Source: Verrucomicrobiota bacterium (GTDB lineage Bacteria > Verrucomicrobiota > Verrucomicrobiia > Palsa-1439). Taken from it: 64,000 nucleotides of DNA. The stretch spans positions 79,246-143,245 of the forward strand of contig PLZV01000025.1 of NCBI GenBank assembly GCA_003152315.1, written 5' to 3'. Position numbers and translations under genes: made by a program. Below the pieces are notes generated by a model, which saw only the letters and a list, made by a program, of their open reading frames with translations, had not been told where the DNA came from and did not search any database. Each line of letters starts with the position of its first letter. Within the stretch, counting starts at the first letter, position 1. Positions 31,982-39,982 of the stretch are shown piece by piece.

Positions 31982-32617
31982 TCACGGCTCCGGCTCGATG
32001 GGTTGGAATTGTTGGGTGGAGAGGTCGTAGGCGAAGAGTTTGGCGGTGGCGATTTGGAAGAACCAGCCGTGGAGGCGCAGGGTGCCGTCGGCAATGCGCG
32101 TGGCGACGGCGGGGTAGGTGTGGAGATTTTCCAGCGCGAACAGGACGTTCTCCCCGGCGGCGGCGGTGATGCGGGCGTCGCGATCGGTGAGATGCTGGTA
32201 ATGGCGGTCCATCAATTCGCGGACGGGAGAGGCCGTGGCGATCCAATCGCGCAAATGCGGTATCTCTGCTGATTCCGGCAGGCCATTGAGCAACGCCGTC
32301 ATCGCGCCGCACTGTGAATGACCGCAGACCACGACGTCGCTCACGCCAAGTATTTTTACGGCAAACTCGATGGCCGCGGCGGTTGAATTCCGGCCGGGGA
32401 CGTCCGCACGGGGGACCATGTTGCCGACATTTTTTACCACAAAAAGATCGCCGGGCTGGCTCTGGGTGATCAACTCCGCCAGAACACGCGAGTCCGAGCA
32501 GGTGATGAACAGCGTATGCGGGTTCTGTTCCTGCCGCGAGAGACGGTGAAAGAGTTTCTTGTACCGCCCGAGTTCGTCCTGCTGGAATTTGTGAACGCCC
32601 GCGATGAGTTGTTGCAT
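31982..32617 (-). CDS. Beta-class carbonic anhydrase
   Basis: This zinc enzyme interconverts carbon dioxide and bicarbonate, here about 211 residues. The zinc and catalytic residues are in LFITCSDSRVLAE (Cys, Asp, Arg) and VVVCGHSQCGAMTALLNG (His, Cys); also KNVGNMVPRAD and AAAIEFAVKILGVSDVV. A GTG 27 bases upstream is in frame but lies in the -10 region of a fitting promoter (TTGAAT-N17-TACAAG on the minus strand), so the ATG at 32617 is chosen. A truncated copy of its 3' end is found at 31.1 kb. Confidence 0.95.
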   Translation of the reverse strand: MQQLIAGVHKFQQDELGRYKKLFHRLSRQEQNPHTLFITCSDSRVLAELITQSQPGDLFVVKNVGNMVPRADVPGRNSTAAAIEFAVKILGVSDVVVCGHSQCGAMTALLNGLPESAEIPHLRDWIATASPVRELMDRHYQHLTDRDARITAAAGENVLFALENLHTYPAVATRIADGTLRLHGWFFQIATAKLFAYDLSTQQFQPIEPEP

Positions 32618-32735
32618 GATCGTATTGAGGCGTGCTTGTAGCACTGGCGGGGGTTCAATTCAAGCGGACTCGGGAGGCAATTAATAACGGCTGATCCGCG
32701 CTTGGCAAGCGCGGTTACAGCAGACAGTAAAGTTC

Positions 32736-32978
32736 TTCTGGACATCGTATTCCGATAGTGGTATGGTGGGGGTATGTCAGTTGCGATGAGAGAAGGATGC
32801 ACGATCAGCCTTCGCGAGACCGCTACGGCGGACTCACTGCTATGCGCAGCTCGGGAGACCGTAAAAACATGCGTTTCTGCGAAACGAACCCGAATTGCGA
32901 TGCTGCTTTTTGTGGTATAACCACCTTTAAATATGATACTTACAACGGAGGTCTGTAAAAACTGATTCGGGTTCGTTT
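32736..32978 (+). repeat. Promoter-hairpin element, copy B
   Basis: A promoter TGGACA (32739-32744), 17-base spacer, TATGGT (32762-32767) sits in a 25-base stretch shared exactly with copy D. About 100 bases later comes AAAAACATGCGTTTCTGCG followed by the hairpin arms aaacgaacccgaatt (32882-32896) and attcgggttcgttt (32965-32978), 97 bp in all, with a core unlike the other copies. The stretch after the promoter could encode MRFCETNPN and about 20 more residues, but that frame is not kept in copy A. The rest of 32618-33130 holds small palindromes (ccgcgcttggcaagcgcgg near 32696; cgcaggctaaagcctgcg near 33058) and no gene. Confidence 0.75.
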
Positions 32979-33130
32979 GGCGAGAATGGACCTGTTCTTG
33001 GAGTGAGGAATAGATCGGAGATTGTCGTGACAACTACACTCGTTCAACGCACGATTTCGCAGGCTAAAGCCTGCGGCTACGGAAGACGCGACGGTGACAG
33101 GTTGACATTGCGGGGCGGCGGTGGCATTCA

Positions 33131-34225
33131 GTGTCAGGGCTGCGGCCATTGGACACCTTGAAGAACATCCTCTCACTTTGCTTGGCGTTGACAGTGCTGG
33201 CGCAGTCGGTGCGGGGCGCGGATGCGCCTGTCGCGAAGACCGCGGACGAGCTTTGGCAATCGATCCAGAAGAAGGAACAGAAACAACTGCCCAGCGATCG
33301 CGCCCAGATTGGTGAGCGGTTGGAACAACTGCGCGATGCGTTGCTGGGGTTTGAGCAGCAATACCCGGCCGATCCGCGACGCTGGGACTCCAAACTGCTA
33401 CGCGGCGAACTGGAATACGGATTGGCGCGGGCGGACAACCATTCGACGGACGATGCCGCGTTCTTCGCATTGACGAAAGAGGTTCTCGCGGCCCCCGATG
33501 CTTCCGCGGAGACGAAGGCGGACGCGAGATACCTGGCGGCCGAGAGGCGGATGGCGATCTTGCGAACATCGGAATCTGTCACGAATGGGCCGGCACGCGC
33601 GGCGGCGGACGCGGCGATCCAGGAGGTTCGGGAGAAATATCCGGATGACCCGCGCACGTTCCGGATGCAATTCGACGTGGCGGAGTTTTTCAAGACGCGT
33701 GATCCGCAAGCGGCCGAATTGATTTTCCGCGAGTTGGAAACCAATAAGTTTCCGCAGGTCGCGGCCGTGGCCTATCAGGATTTGCTGGTGATGAAGAAGC
33801 AGCAGAATTTTGGCAAAGCGCCGCTCGACCTGAAATTCCGGGCGGTTGACGGCACGACGGTCGATCTGGCGAAGTTGCGCGGGAAGGTGGTGCTGCTGGA
33901 CTTTTGGGCGACGTGGTGCGGGCCGTGCCGGATTGAGATTCCCAATGTCGTGGCGACGTATAACGCACTGCACAGCCAGGGGTTTGAGATCATCGGCATC
34001 TCGCTCGATCAAGACAAGGAGCAGATGGTAAAATTTACGAAGGCGGCGGGCATGGCGTGGCCGCAGTATTTCGACGGCAAGACCTGGGGGAACGAAATCA
34101 GCACCCGGTTCGGCATCGACTCGATTCCCGCGGCGTGGTTGCTGGACAAGAAAGGGGTCTTGCGCTTCACCGAAGCGCGCGGCGGCAGCCTTGGGGAACA
34201 GGTCAAGCGGTTGCTGGCGGAGTAG
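33131..34225 (+). CDS. TlpA-like secreted thioredoxin-fold protein
   Basis: The protein has about 364 residues. A hydrophobic leader (LKNILSLCLALTVLAQSVRG) is followed by a helical, charged region (about 35-225), then a TlpA/ResA thioredoxin domain with VVLLDFWATWCGPCRIEIPN (redox CGPC), IIGISLDQDKEQMVKFTKAA and the cis-proline SIPAAWLLDKKGVLR. It would reduce or make disulphides in the periplasm. The start is uncertain: GTG at 33131 or TTG at 33158, which would place the leader at the very N-terminus. It precedes hupE by 59 bases. Confidence 0.88.
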   Translation: MSGLRPLDTLKNILSLCLALTVLAQSVRGADAPVAKTADELWQSIQKKEQKQLPSDRAQIGERLEQLRDALLGFEQQYPADPRRWDSKLLRGELEYGLARADNHSTDDAAFFALTKEVLAAPDASAETKADARYLAAERRMAILRTSESVTNGPARAAADAAIQEVREKYPDDPRTFRMQFDVAEFFKTRDPQAAELIFRELETNKFPQVAAVAYQDLLVMKKQQNFGKAPLDLKFRAVDGTTVDLAKLRGKVVLLDFWATWCGPCRIEIPNVVATYNALHSQGFEIIGISLDQDKEQMVKFTKAAGMAWPQYFDGKTWGNEISTRFGIDSIPAAWLLDKKGVLRFTEARGGSLGEQVKRLLAE

Positions 34226-34284
34226 ACGATGGCGGCCCGCAAGTTTCTTGACAGGCCGATGGCATGACAAATAGAGTGAACGGC

Positions 34285-34869
34285 ATGAAGACGATATCGC
34301 GTACCCTTTGGATTTCGGCGGTTTTGCTCCTGTTCACCGGCATGGGCGCCCAGGCCCACGTATTGCCCAATGACGTGCATGGATTTGGCAGCGGCTTCGC
34401 GCATCCGTTGCACGGGCTCGATCATATATTGGTGATGGTGGCGGTCGGCTTGTGGGCGGCGCAACTTGGCGGACGGGCCCGCTGGCTGGTGCCGGCGAGT
34501 TTCGTCGGCGTGATGGTGCTCGGCGGAACGTTGGCGATGGCCGGGCTGCGCGTGCCGTTTACGGAAGAGGGGATTTTGCTTTCGGTGTTGGTGCTCGGAG
34601 TTTTGGTTGCCGTGGCCGCGCGATTTCCGTTAACGGCGAGCATGGCGATTGTGGGCATCTTTGCGTTTTTCCACGGACACTCACACGGCACCGAGATGCC
34701 GGCCAACGCGGTTGGCTACGCGTATGGCGCGGGTTTCGCGTTGGCGACCGCGCTCCTGCACGCGAGCGGTATCGGCATGGCATACGTCACGCATTCCGTG
34801 AGATTGCCGGTGGTGCGCTGGGCCGGCGCGGCGATTGCGTTGGCGGGAGTTTGTCTTTGGGCGTTCTAA
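34285..34869 (+). CDS. HupE/UreJ family membrane protein
   Basis: The 194-residue protein has a signal-like first helix ending GMGAQAHVLPND, then six hydrophobic segments. It carries the HupE signature around GFAHPLHGLDHILVMVAVGL (metal-binding His and Asp in H-P-x-x-G-x-D-H) and FAFFHGHSHGTEMPANA. Family members are thought to be nickel or cobalt permeases for hydrogenase or urease. Neither enzyme is in the window, so the metal is not known. An ATG 21 bases upstream is possible. It lies 47 bases ahead of the transcarbamylase. Confidence 0.88.
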   Translation: MKTISRTLWISAVLLLFTGMGAQAHVLPNDVHGFGSGFAHPLHGLDHILVMVAVGLWAAQLGGRARWLVPASFVGVMVLGGTLAMAGLRVPFTEEGILLSVLVLGVLVAVAARFPLTASMAIVGIFAFFHGHSHGTEMPANAVGYAYGAGFALATALLHASGIGMAYVTHSVRLPVVRWAGAAIALAGVCLWAF

Positions 34870-34916
34870 TTGACGGGCGGGACGCAAGCAACTGATTACC
34901 TTTTAAGGAAACTACC

Positions 34917-35930
34917 ATGCAAACATTGTTACGAGGCAAGGATTACATTGAGACGCCGGATTGGACGAAGGAAGAACTGGAGACGGTGCTCAATGTTGCG
35001 GACGATCTGAAAAAGCGGTTTGCGCTGGGTGAAGCGCATCGGCTGCTGCAGGACAAGACGTTGTTCATGATGTTTTTCGAGCAGAGCACGCGCACGCGTA
35101 ATTCGACCGAAGCCGCCATGACGCAACTCGGTGGTCACGCGCACGATCTGACGCCCGACAAGATGCAGATTTCACACGGCGAAACGCCGAAGGACACGGG
35201 CAAGGTTTTATCGCGTTATGGTCACGGTATTGCGATCCGTAACTGTTTCTACGGCGTCGGCAACAAGTACCTGCGCGAAGTGGCCGAGCACGCCACCATT
35301 CCGATTGTTAGCTTGCAGGACGACGTCGATCATCCGCTGCAGGCGATTGCCGACCTGATGACGATGCGCGAGAAGTATGGCAACAACCTGCGTGGGGTGA
35401 AATGCCTCGTCTCGTGGACGTACGCGCCAGCCTACGCGCGTCCGCTCAGCGTACCGCAGGGATTGATCTGGTTGCTGCCGCGTTTTGGCATGGACGTGAC
35501 GCTGTCGCATCCGAAGGAATTTAATTTGATGCCGCGGACGGTTGAAGCGGCGAAGAAATTCGCCAAGGAAAACAAGACCAAGTTCGAGATCATCCACGAC
35601 ATGGACCACGGCTTCAAGGACGCCATCGTCTGTTATCCGAAGTCGTGGGGCTGTCACCAATATCTCTCCGATCAGGGCGTGCCCGAAGCCGAGCGCAAGG
35701 AAGCGGGCATGAAGATTCTCAACAAGTACAAGAGCTGGGTCTGTACCGAGAAGCGGATGAAGATGGCGAAGAAGGAAGCCTGTTACATGCACCCGCTACC
35801 CGCCGACCGCGGCGCGGAAGTCGAGGACGCCGTCATCGACGGCCCGCAATCCATCGTGTTCGACCAGGCCGAAAACCGCCTCCATACGGTGAAGGCAATC
35901 CTATCGCTGGTGATGGGCGGAAGACCCTGA
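34917..35930 (+). CDS. Knotted transcarbamylase (ornithine/N-acyl-ornithine or YgeW type)
   Basis: The enzyme transfers a carbamoyl group from carbamoyl phosphate. In the 337 residues, the phosphate loop is FFEQSTRTRNS (about 54-64), then HGETPKDTGKVLSRYGHGIA. The histidine/glutamine site is DDVDHPLQAIADL. The C-terminus YMHPLPADRGAEVEDAVIDG to AENRLHTVKAIL is ornithine-transcarbamylase-like. The ornithine SMG loop is missing; in its place is IVCYPKSWGC, as in N-acetylornithine, N-succinylornithine and YgeW transcarbamylases. The Cys of the usual HPCQ and HCLP motifs are Leu and Pro. The amino substrate is therefore probably not plain ornithine. AAGGAA precedes the ATG. Carbamate kinase lies 5 kb downstream. 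Confidence 0.88.
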   Translation: MQTLLRGKDYIETPDWTKEELETVLNVADDLKKRFALGEAHRLLQDKTLFMMFFEQSTRTRNSTEAAMTQLGGHAHDLTPDKMQISHGETPKDTGKVLSRYGHGIAIRNCFYGVGNKYLREVAEHATIPIVSLQDDVDHPLQAIADLMTMREKYGNNLRGVKCLVSWTYAPAYARPLSVPQGLIWLLPRFGMDVTLSHPKEFNLMPRTVEAAKKFAKENKTKFEIIHDMDHGFKDAIVCYPKSWGCHQYLSDQGVPEAERKEAGMKILNKYKSWVCTEKRMKMAKKEACYMHPLPADRGAEVEDAVIDGPQSIVFDQAENRLHTVKAILSLVMGGRP

Positions 35931-35971
35931 AGTGATTTTGGATCGAGTGAAGGCGAACTAGCGGCAAAGAC

Positions 35972-36019
35972 CGTGCTGCCGCCGGTGATGATCGCCGTCT
36001 TGCCTTGGAGTGTTTCCAT
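35972..36019 (-). pseudogene. N-terminal remnant of a short-chain dehydrogenase
   Basis: The minus strand reads METLQGKTAIITGGST, the exact start of an SDR up to the nucleotide-binding loop, then turns into unrelated sequence. Only about 16 codons remain, cut off beside the transcarbamylase end. Confidence 0.6.
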
Positions 36020-36085
36020 ACGAATTGCGAACGTGGTCATCTGGCTCGACGTTCACAACGATTATTGCGATAGTCACAGCTTCCC

Positions 36086-36568
36086 ATGGGTACGCGAAAA
36101 CATCACGATGTCGGATTTATCATTATTGGAGTTTTCAAACTGGTGAAGGGGGGGTTGTTGCTCGCCTTCGGCCTGGGGGCGCTGTCGCTGATTCACAGAG
36201 ACGCGGCGGAGGTCATCCGTCACTGGGCCCACGTGTTCCAGGTCGATACGGACAGCAAGTTTGTCCAATACTGGCTGATAGAAGTAGGCTTGGTACAACA
36301 GCGCGATCTGGCGCTGGTCGTTACGACCTCGCTTTTCTATTCGGCGCTCCTATCAACGGAAGGGGTCGGTTTGCTGATGGAAAAAGTCTGGGCGGAATAC
36401 CTCACCTCGATCATCACCACGTCCTTCATACCGATCGAGATCTACGCCCTGACAAGGCATACGACCGTCTTGCGCGTCTGCCTGCTGCTGGCCAATGTCC
36501 TCGTCGTGGCTTATCTGGTGTTTCGGTTGGGGCAGCGAAAACATCCCGGCGCGTCACCCACGAGCTGA
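36086..36568 (+). CDS. DUF2127 membrane protein
   Basis: The 160-residue protein has four hydrophobic segments: VGFIIIGVFKLVKGGLLLAF (about 9-28), LVVTTSLFYSALLSTEGVGL, YLTSIITTSFIPIEIYALTR and VLRVCLLLANVLVVAYLVFR. The opening 'G-x-x-K-L-x-K-G' and 'E-G-x-G-L' patterns are those of DUF2127. Function is unknown. It is convergent with the small membrane gene downstream. Confidence 0.82.
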   Translation: MGTRKHHDVGFIIIGVFKLVKGGLLLAFGLGALSLIHRDAAEVIRHWAHVFQVDTDSKFVQYWLIEVGLVQQRDLALVVTTSLFYSALLSTEGVGLLMEKVWAEYLTSIITTSFIPIEIYALTRHTTVLRVCLLLANVLVVAYLVFRLGQRKHPGASPTS

Positions 36569-36580
36569 TTCCCGTCGTTC

Positions 36581-36952
36581 TTATTTCGAACTCGCTTCGA
36601 GATGGAATTTGTGCAGGAACCGGTGCACCACCGGCGCGAACATCACGCCCACGCTGGTAATGAATGCCACACCGCTGAACAATGCGTAGAACGAGGCGAA
36701 CCATTTGCCGGCATCATGATGCAGTTCGTTGACGGGACCCATGCCGGATAAAATCATGGAGGCGTTGACCAACGCATCCAGCCAGCCGAGTCCTTCGCTG
36801 AGATGATACCCGAGGATTCCTATTCCAAGGCTCACGCCGACCAGCCCGATTCCGATTCCCAGGTGACGCAGCAGGCGGCGGTGGTATCGTGGCCGCGACG
36901 CCAGCGGTTCTTGTCGATGTTCGAACATCCGCCGAGCTATACCGCTTTCCAT
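36581..36952 (-). CDS. Small membrane protein, unknown
   Basis: The 123-residue protein has a basic N-terminus (RPRYHRRLLRHLG), one helix (IGIGLVGVSLGIGILGYHL), a re-entrant-like segment (DALVNASMILSGMGPVNELH) and a second helix (FASFYALFSGVAFITSVGVM). The helix-pore-helix look with the LSGMGPV motif resembles two-helix ion-channel-like proteins, but no K+ filter is present. It lies nine bases past the anti-sigma gene stop on the same strand, so it is possibly part of the sigma operon. Confidence 0.6.
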   Translation of the reverse strand: MESGIARRMFEHRQEPLASRPRYHRRLLRHLGIGIGLVGVSLGIGILGYHLSEGLGWLDALVNASMILSGMGPVNELHHDAGKWFASFYALFSGVAFITSVGVMFAPVVHRFLHKFHLEASSK

Positions 36953-36961
36953 CGTTCGCGG

Positions 36962-37696
36962 CTAGAGGAATTTCCGGAGGTCCTCTTCGCTGGCTTTGGA
37001 GGCGAGGACGTAGGTTTTGTCACCGACAGTCCAACTGGCGGTGGTCATGTTGTTGACGCGGGCGAATTCGGCTGACTGACCAAGGGGCGGGTCGGGTAAC
37101 GCCGTGCGGTCGACGATGAATAGGAACAAATCGTCGTCATGGCCGCGGTCGAGGCAGACGAGCGAGACCCGCTGGCCGTGCCACTTGATCAGGGCGCAGC
37201 CCTCGCCGGGCAACTTCTCGAGCTCTTTCGTCAGGATATAGTCAGAGGCGCCGTGGTTCTTGCCGAGGAATTGGCGGATGACAATCAGGTCGTTCGTTTC
37301 GAGCATCATTTTGTATTCACCCGAAACAAGATTGGCCATGTTCTTGCGGTAGGCCTGGAAGGTCGGCGTCTCCGTTTGCCGGAGCAGGTAGCCGGCGAGC
37401 ACAGCCAGCACGATGGCGGCGGCCGCCGCAGCCCACAGGGCGGGGCGCTCCCACCAAACTGCCGGTCGGACGATCTTGCGCTCCGCGAGAATCTGTCGTG
37501 CCAAATCTGCCGGCGCCGTAATCTGTTGAAATTTCTCGCGCATCGCGGCGTCGATGGCGCACTGTTTCTCGAACCAGCGGCCCAGTTCCGGATCGCGCTG
37601 GGCCTGGGCGAGCGCCTCGGAAAAGAATGGATCGCCGGCTTCGTCGAGGCCCGCTCGATACAGCGCCAGGATCTCTTTGGCTTGCTGGTTATCCAC
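36962..37696 (-). CDS. Putative anti-sigma factor
   Basis: The 244-residue protein has a cytoplasmic helical N-terminus (about 1-80: MDNQQAKEILALYRAGLDEA, DPELGRWFEKQCAIDAAMRE), one membrane helix (LWAAAAAAIVLAVLAGYLL, about 87-105) and a periplasmic domain. It lacks the HxxxCxxC zinc motif of ZAS anti-sigmas. Position six bases behind an ECF sigma gene and the topology support the anti-sigma call. The external domain (VSLVCLDRGHDDDLFLFIVD) may be the sensor. Confidence 0.72.
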   Translation of the reverse strand: MDNQQAKEILALYRAGLDEAGDPFFSEALAQAQRDPELGRWFEKQCAIDAAMREKFQQITAPADLARQILAERKIVRPAVWWERPALWAAAAAAIVLAVLAGYLLRQTETPTFQAYRKNMANLVSGEYKMMLETNDLIVIRQFLGKNHGASDYILTKELEKLPGEGCALIKWHGQRVSLVCLDRGHDDDLFLFIVDRTALPDPPLGQSAEFARVNNMTTASWTVGDKTYVLASKASEEDLRKFL

Positions 37697-37702
37697 GGCG
37701 TT

Positions 37703-38239
37703 TCACTTCCTGATCCTTGGGGGCTTGGCGGCTCGGTCCACCATGATCTTCTGGAGTTGGCTCTTGCCGCGAGCGATGCGCGATTGGACGGTGCCGATGG
37801 GCACTTCGAGAATCTCCGCAATCTCCTTGTACGAGTGTTCTTCCAGGTAAAACAACACAAGCGGCGCCTGATAGAGTTCATCGACCTGCCCCAGCGCCTC
37901 GACTGCCACGCCGGCGTCCAACTGACTCACCGTCGCCGGTGAGATCGTCGGCAACTCGTCCTCTACTTGCTCGAGTTCGTAGTGCGGGAAACGGGTCTGT
38001 CGTCGGCGCGCCTTGAGGAACTCGTGGTGCAGCGTGGTGAACAACCACGTTTTGACCTTCGCGGCGTCACGGAGTTGGTGGCCCTTGGTCGCCCACACGT
38101 AGAAGGTATGTTGCGTGAGGTCGCACGCCTCAGCTTCATTGCGGGCGAGGCCGAAGGCAAACTGGTAGAGCGGACGATAGTATCGGCCCACCAGACTTTC
38201 AAAGTCCGTAGTGGCGGTCATCTCCGCGTCATTCGACAT
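37703..38239 (-). CDS. ECF-type RNA polymerase sigma factor
   Basis: The 178-residue protein has sigma region 2 (FESLVGRYYRPLYQFAFGLA, then AEACDLTQHTFYVWATKGHQ and VKTWLFTTLHHEFLKARRR) and region 4 (YQAPLVLFYLEEHSYKEIAE, LEVPIGTVQSRIARGKSQL). This is the ECF layout without regions 1 and 3. The first ATG of MSNDAEM is used; the frame continues upstream but has no homology there. It is paired with the membrane anti-sigma gene downstream. The target promoters are unknown. Confidence 0.93.
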   Translation of the reverse strand: MSNDAEMTATTDFESLVGRYYRPLYQFAFGLARNEAEACDLTQHTFYVWATKGHQLRDAAKVKTWLFTTLHHEFLKARRRQTRFPHYELEQVEDELPTISPATVSQLDAGVAVEALGQVDELYQAPLVLFYLEEHSYKEIAEILEVPIGTVQSRIARGKSQLQKIMVDRAAKPPRIRK

Positions 38240-38503
38240 AAGAAGAGTTGTCAGTGTCGGGCTCGATCCCACCGCTGTGTGACAGCGGGAACGCGCCTGG
38301 CGTTCAAATTGCCGCATCCTCGCCAGCGTGGCAAGTGGAATTGCGGAGGTTGTGTTCGCGGTCAATCCCGGCGTCTCCATTCCGGGTAAGAACCACGGGA
38401 GGATTTTTTATTCCCGGCAATTGTTGCTGGGAATAACCGCTACCGGTGGTGGTCTTACGTGATGAAAGGCAAACAACGCACGGAGTCAGGAGTGAACGAA
38501 CCA

Positions 38504-39463
38504 ATGCAAGATGAAATCATTCACGATCACCACCATGACGGCATCGACCGTCGCGGTTTCTTGAAATGCATGGCCTAGGCCGGCACAGGCGTGTTGTGGA
38601 CCTTCTGCGGCGGTGTGTTGAAGTCGTATGGCATGGACAAGGTCATCAGCGGCCAGGTTACGCCGGTGAAAGGCGAACTCAGCTTTGTGCAGATCAGCGA
38701 CAGCCCTATTGGCATCAGCAAGGAAGCGAACAAGGACGTGGTCGGCACCCTGCAGATTGCCATCGACCGAATCAACGGGTTGGCGCCGCCGCCCGCGTTT
38801 CTCCTGCACACCGGCGACCTCAGCCACTTGTCAAAGGCGGCTGAATTCGACACGCTCGACCAAGTCCTTAAGAGTTGCCGGGCGAAGGACGTTCACTATG
38901 TTCCCGGCGAGCACGACGTGCTCAACGATAACGGCAAGCAGTACCTCGAACGCTACGGCAAACAGGCGCGGGGCGACGGCTGGTATGGTTTCGACTACAA
39001 GGGGCTCCACTTCGTGGGGTTGGTTAATGTCCTGAACCCCAAGGCCGGCGGACTCGGCGCCCTCGACCACGAGCAACTCGAATGGCTCGAAGATGATGTG
39101 AAAAGACTCGGGAGCGACATACCGATGGTCGTCTTTGCGCATATCCCGTTATGGGCGGTTTACCCGGATTGGGGTTGGGGAACCGACGACAGCGCGCAGG
39201 CGCTTTCGTATCTCAAACGCTTCGGGTCCGTCACGGTGCTCAACAGTCACATCGACCAGACGATGCAGAAGGTTGAGGGCAACATCACGTTTCACACCGC
39301 CATGTCCACCGCCTTTCCGCAGCCCGCACCGGGTGCCGCAGCCTCACCGGGGCCGATGAAAGTGTCTGCGGAAAAGTTGCGCAGTGTGTTGGGAATCACC
39401 GACGTGAACTATGTCCAGGGAAGGAGTGCGCTGGCGATTGTCGATTCACCGCTCGGCAGTTAG
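38504..39463 (+). pseudogene. Tat-exported metallophosphoesterase with internal amber stop
   Basis: The frame starts MQDEIIHDHHHDGIDRRGFL with a twin-arginine motif, reads KCMA, then TAG (38576-38578), then continues AGTGVLWTFCGGVLKSYG, the usual end of such Tat signals. Trp is the expected residue (TGG to TAG). The mature part is a calcineurin-like phosphoesterase: FVQISDSPIG (metal site), LLHTGDLSHL, HYVPGEHDVLND, MVVFAHIPLWAVYP and VLNSHIDQTM. About 320 codons remain open. A GTG 12 bases upstream is in frame. A restart at 38634 would make a protein without export signal. The cupredoxin gene follows by 34 bases. Confidence 0.82.
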
Positions 39464-39497
39464 TAGCGGAAGAAGCAACGTAGGGAGGGAGCTTGTC

Positions 39498-39833
39498 ATG
39501 AAACGAATGTTCTTCGGTTACAGCGTCGTCGTCCTGCTGATTATCCTGGCGATCCATGGATCCGTCGCCAACGACAAGGTGATGTCGAATGAGGTTGCAA
39601 TTGATAACTTCAGCTTCCGCCCGGACAAACTGACGGTGCCCGTGGGCGCGACGGTGACCTGGATCAACCGGGACGACGTCCCGCACACCGTTGTCAGCAC
39701 AGACAAGAAGACAATCGTCTCACCGGCGTTGAACACAGACGAGAAGTTCTCGTACACCTTCACCACCGCAGGGACGAACGATTACTTCTGCTCGGTACAT
39801 CCGCACATGAAGGGCACGATTATTGTGCAATAA
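39498..39833 (+). CDS. Plastocyanin-like blue copper protein
   Basis: The 111-residue protein is a periplasmic electron carrier. A signal peptide (MKRMFFGYSVVVLLIILAIH) precedes a cupredoxin domain: VAIDNFSFRPDKLTVPVGAT, then copper ligands His (INRDDVPHTVVS) and Cys-His-Met (DYFCSVHPHMKGTIIV). GGGAGGGAG precedes the ATG. It probably forms an operon with the phosphoesterase; this pair is common in environmental genomes (from memory). Confidence 0.93.
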   Translation: MKRMFFGYSVVVLLIILAIHGSVANDKVMSNEVAIDNFSFRPDKLTVPVGATVTWINRDDVPHTVVSTDKKTIVSPALNTDEKFSYTFTTAGTNDYFCSVHPHMKGTIIVQ

Positions 39834-39982
39834 CGGGACCTTCATGAAGATCAATTACAGTTTCTCCGTCAGAATGTACGAGGTCACCGTGCGAATTGGT
39901 CGCATGCCAGGCAGTTGTAATCGTATTCACAGGTCCGGAAAAGCGGCGCCGGCAATGGAGATCGGATCGCCAGCGCGCCCGG

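Noticed and set aside
1927..39463. Recoding of amber codons (TAG read as an amino acid)
   Set aside because: Several intact genes end in TAG (ptsI, hprK, lptB, the SDR itself) with natural C-termini, so TAG is a working stop. The internal TAGs replace Gln or Trp and not one fixed residue.
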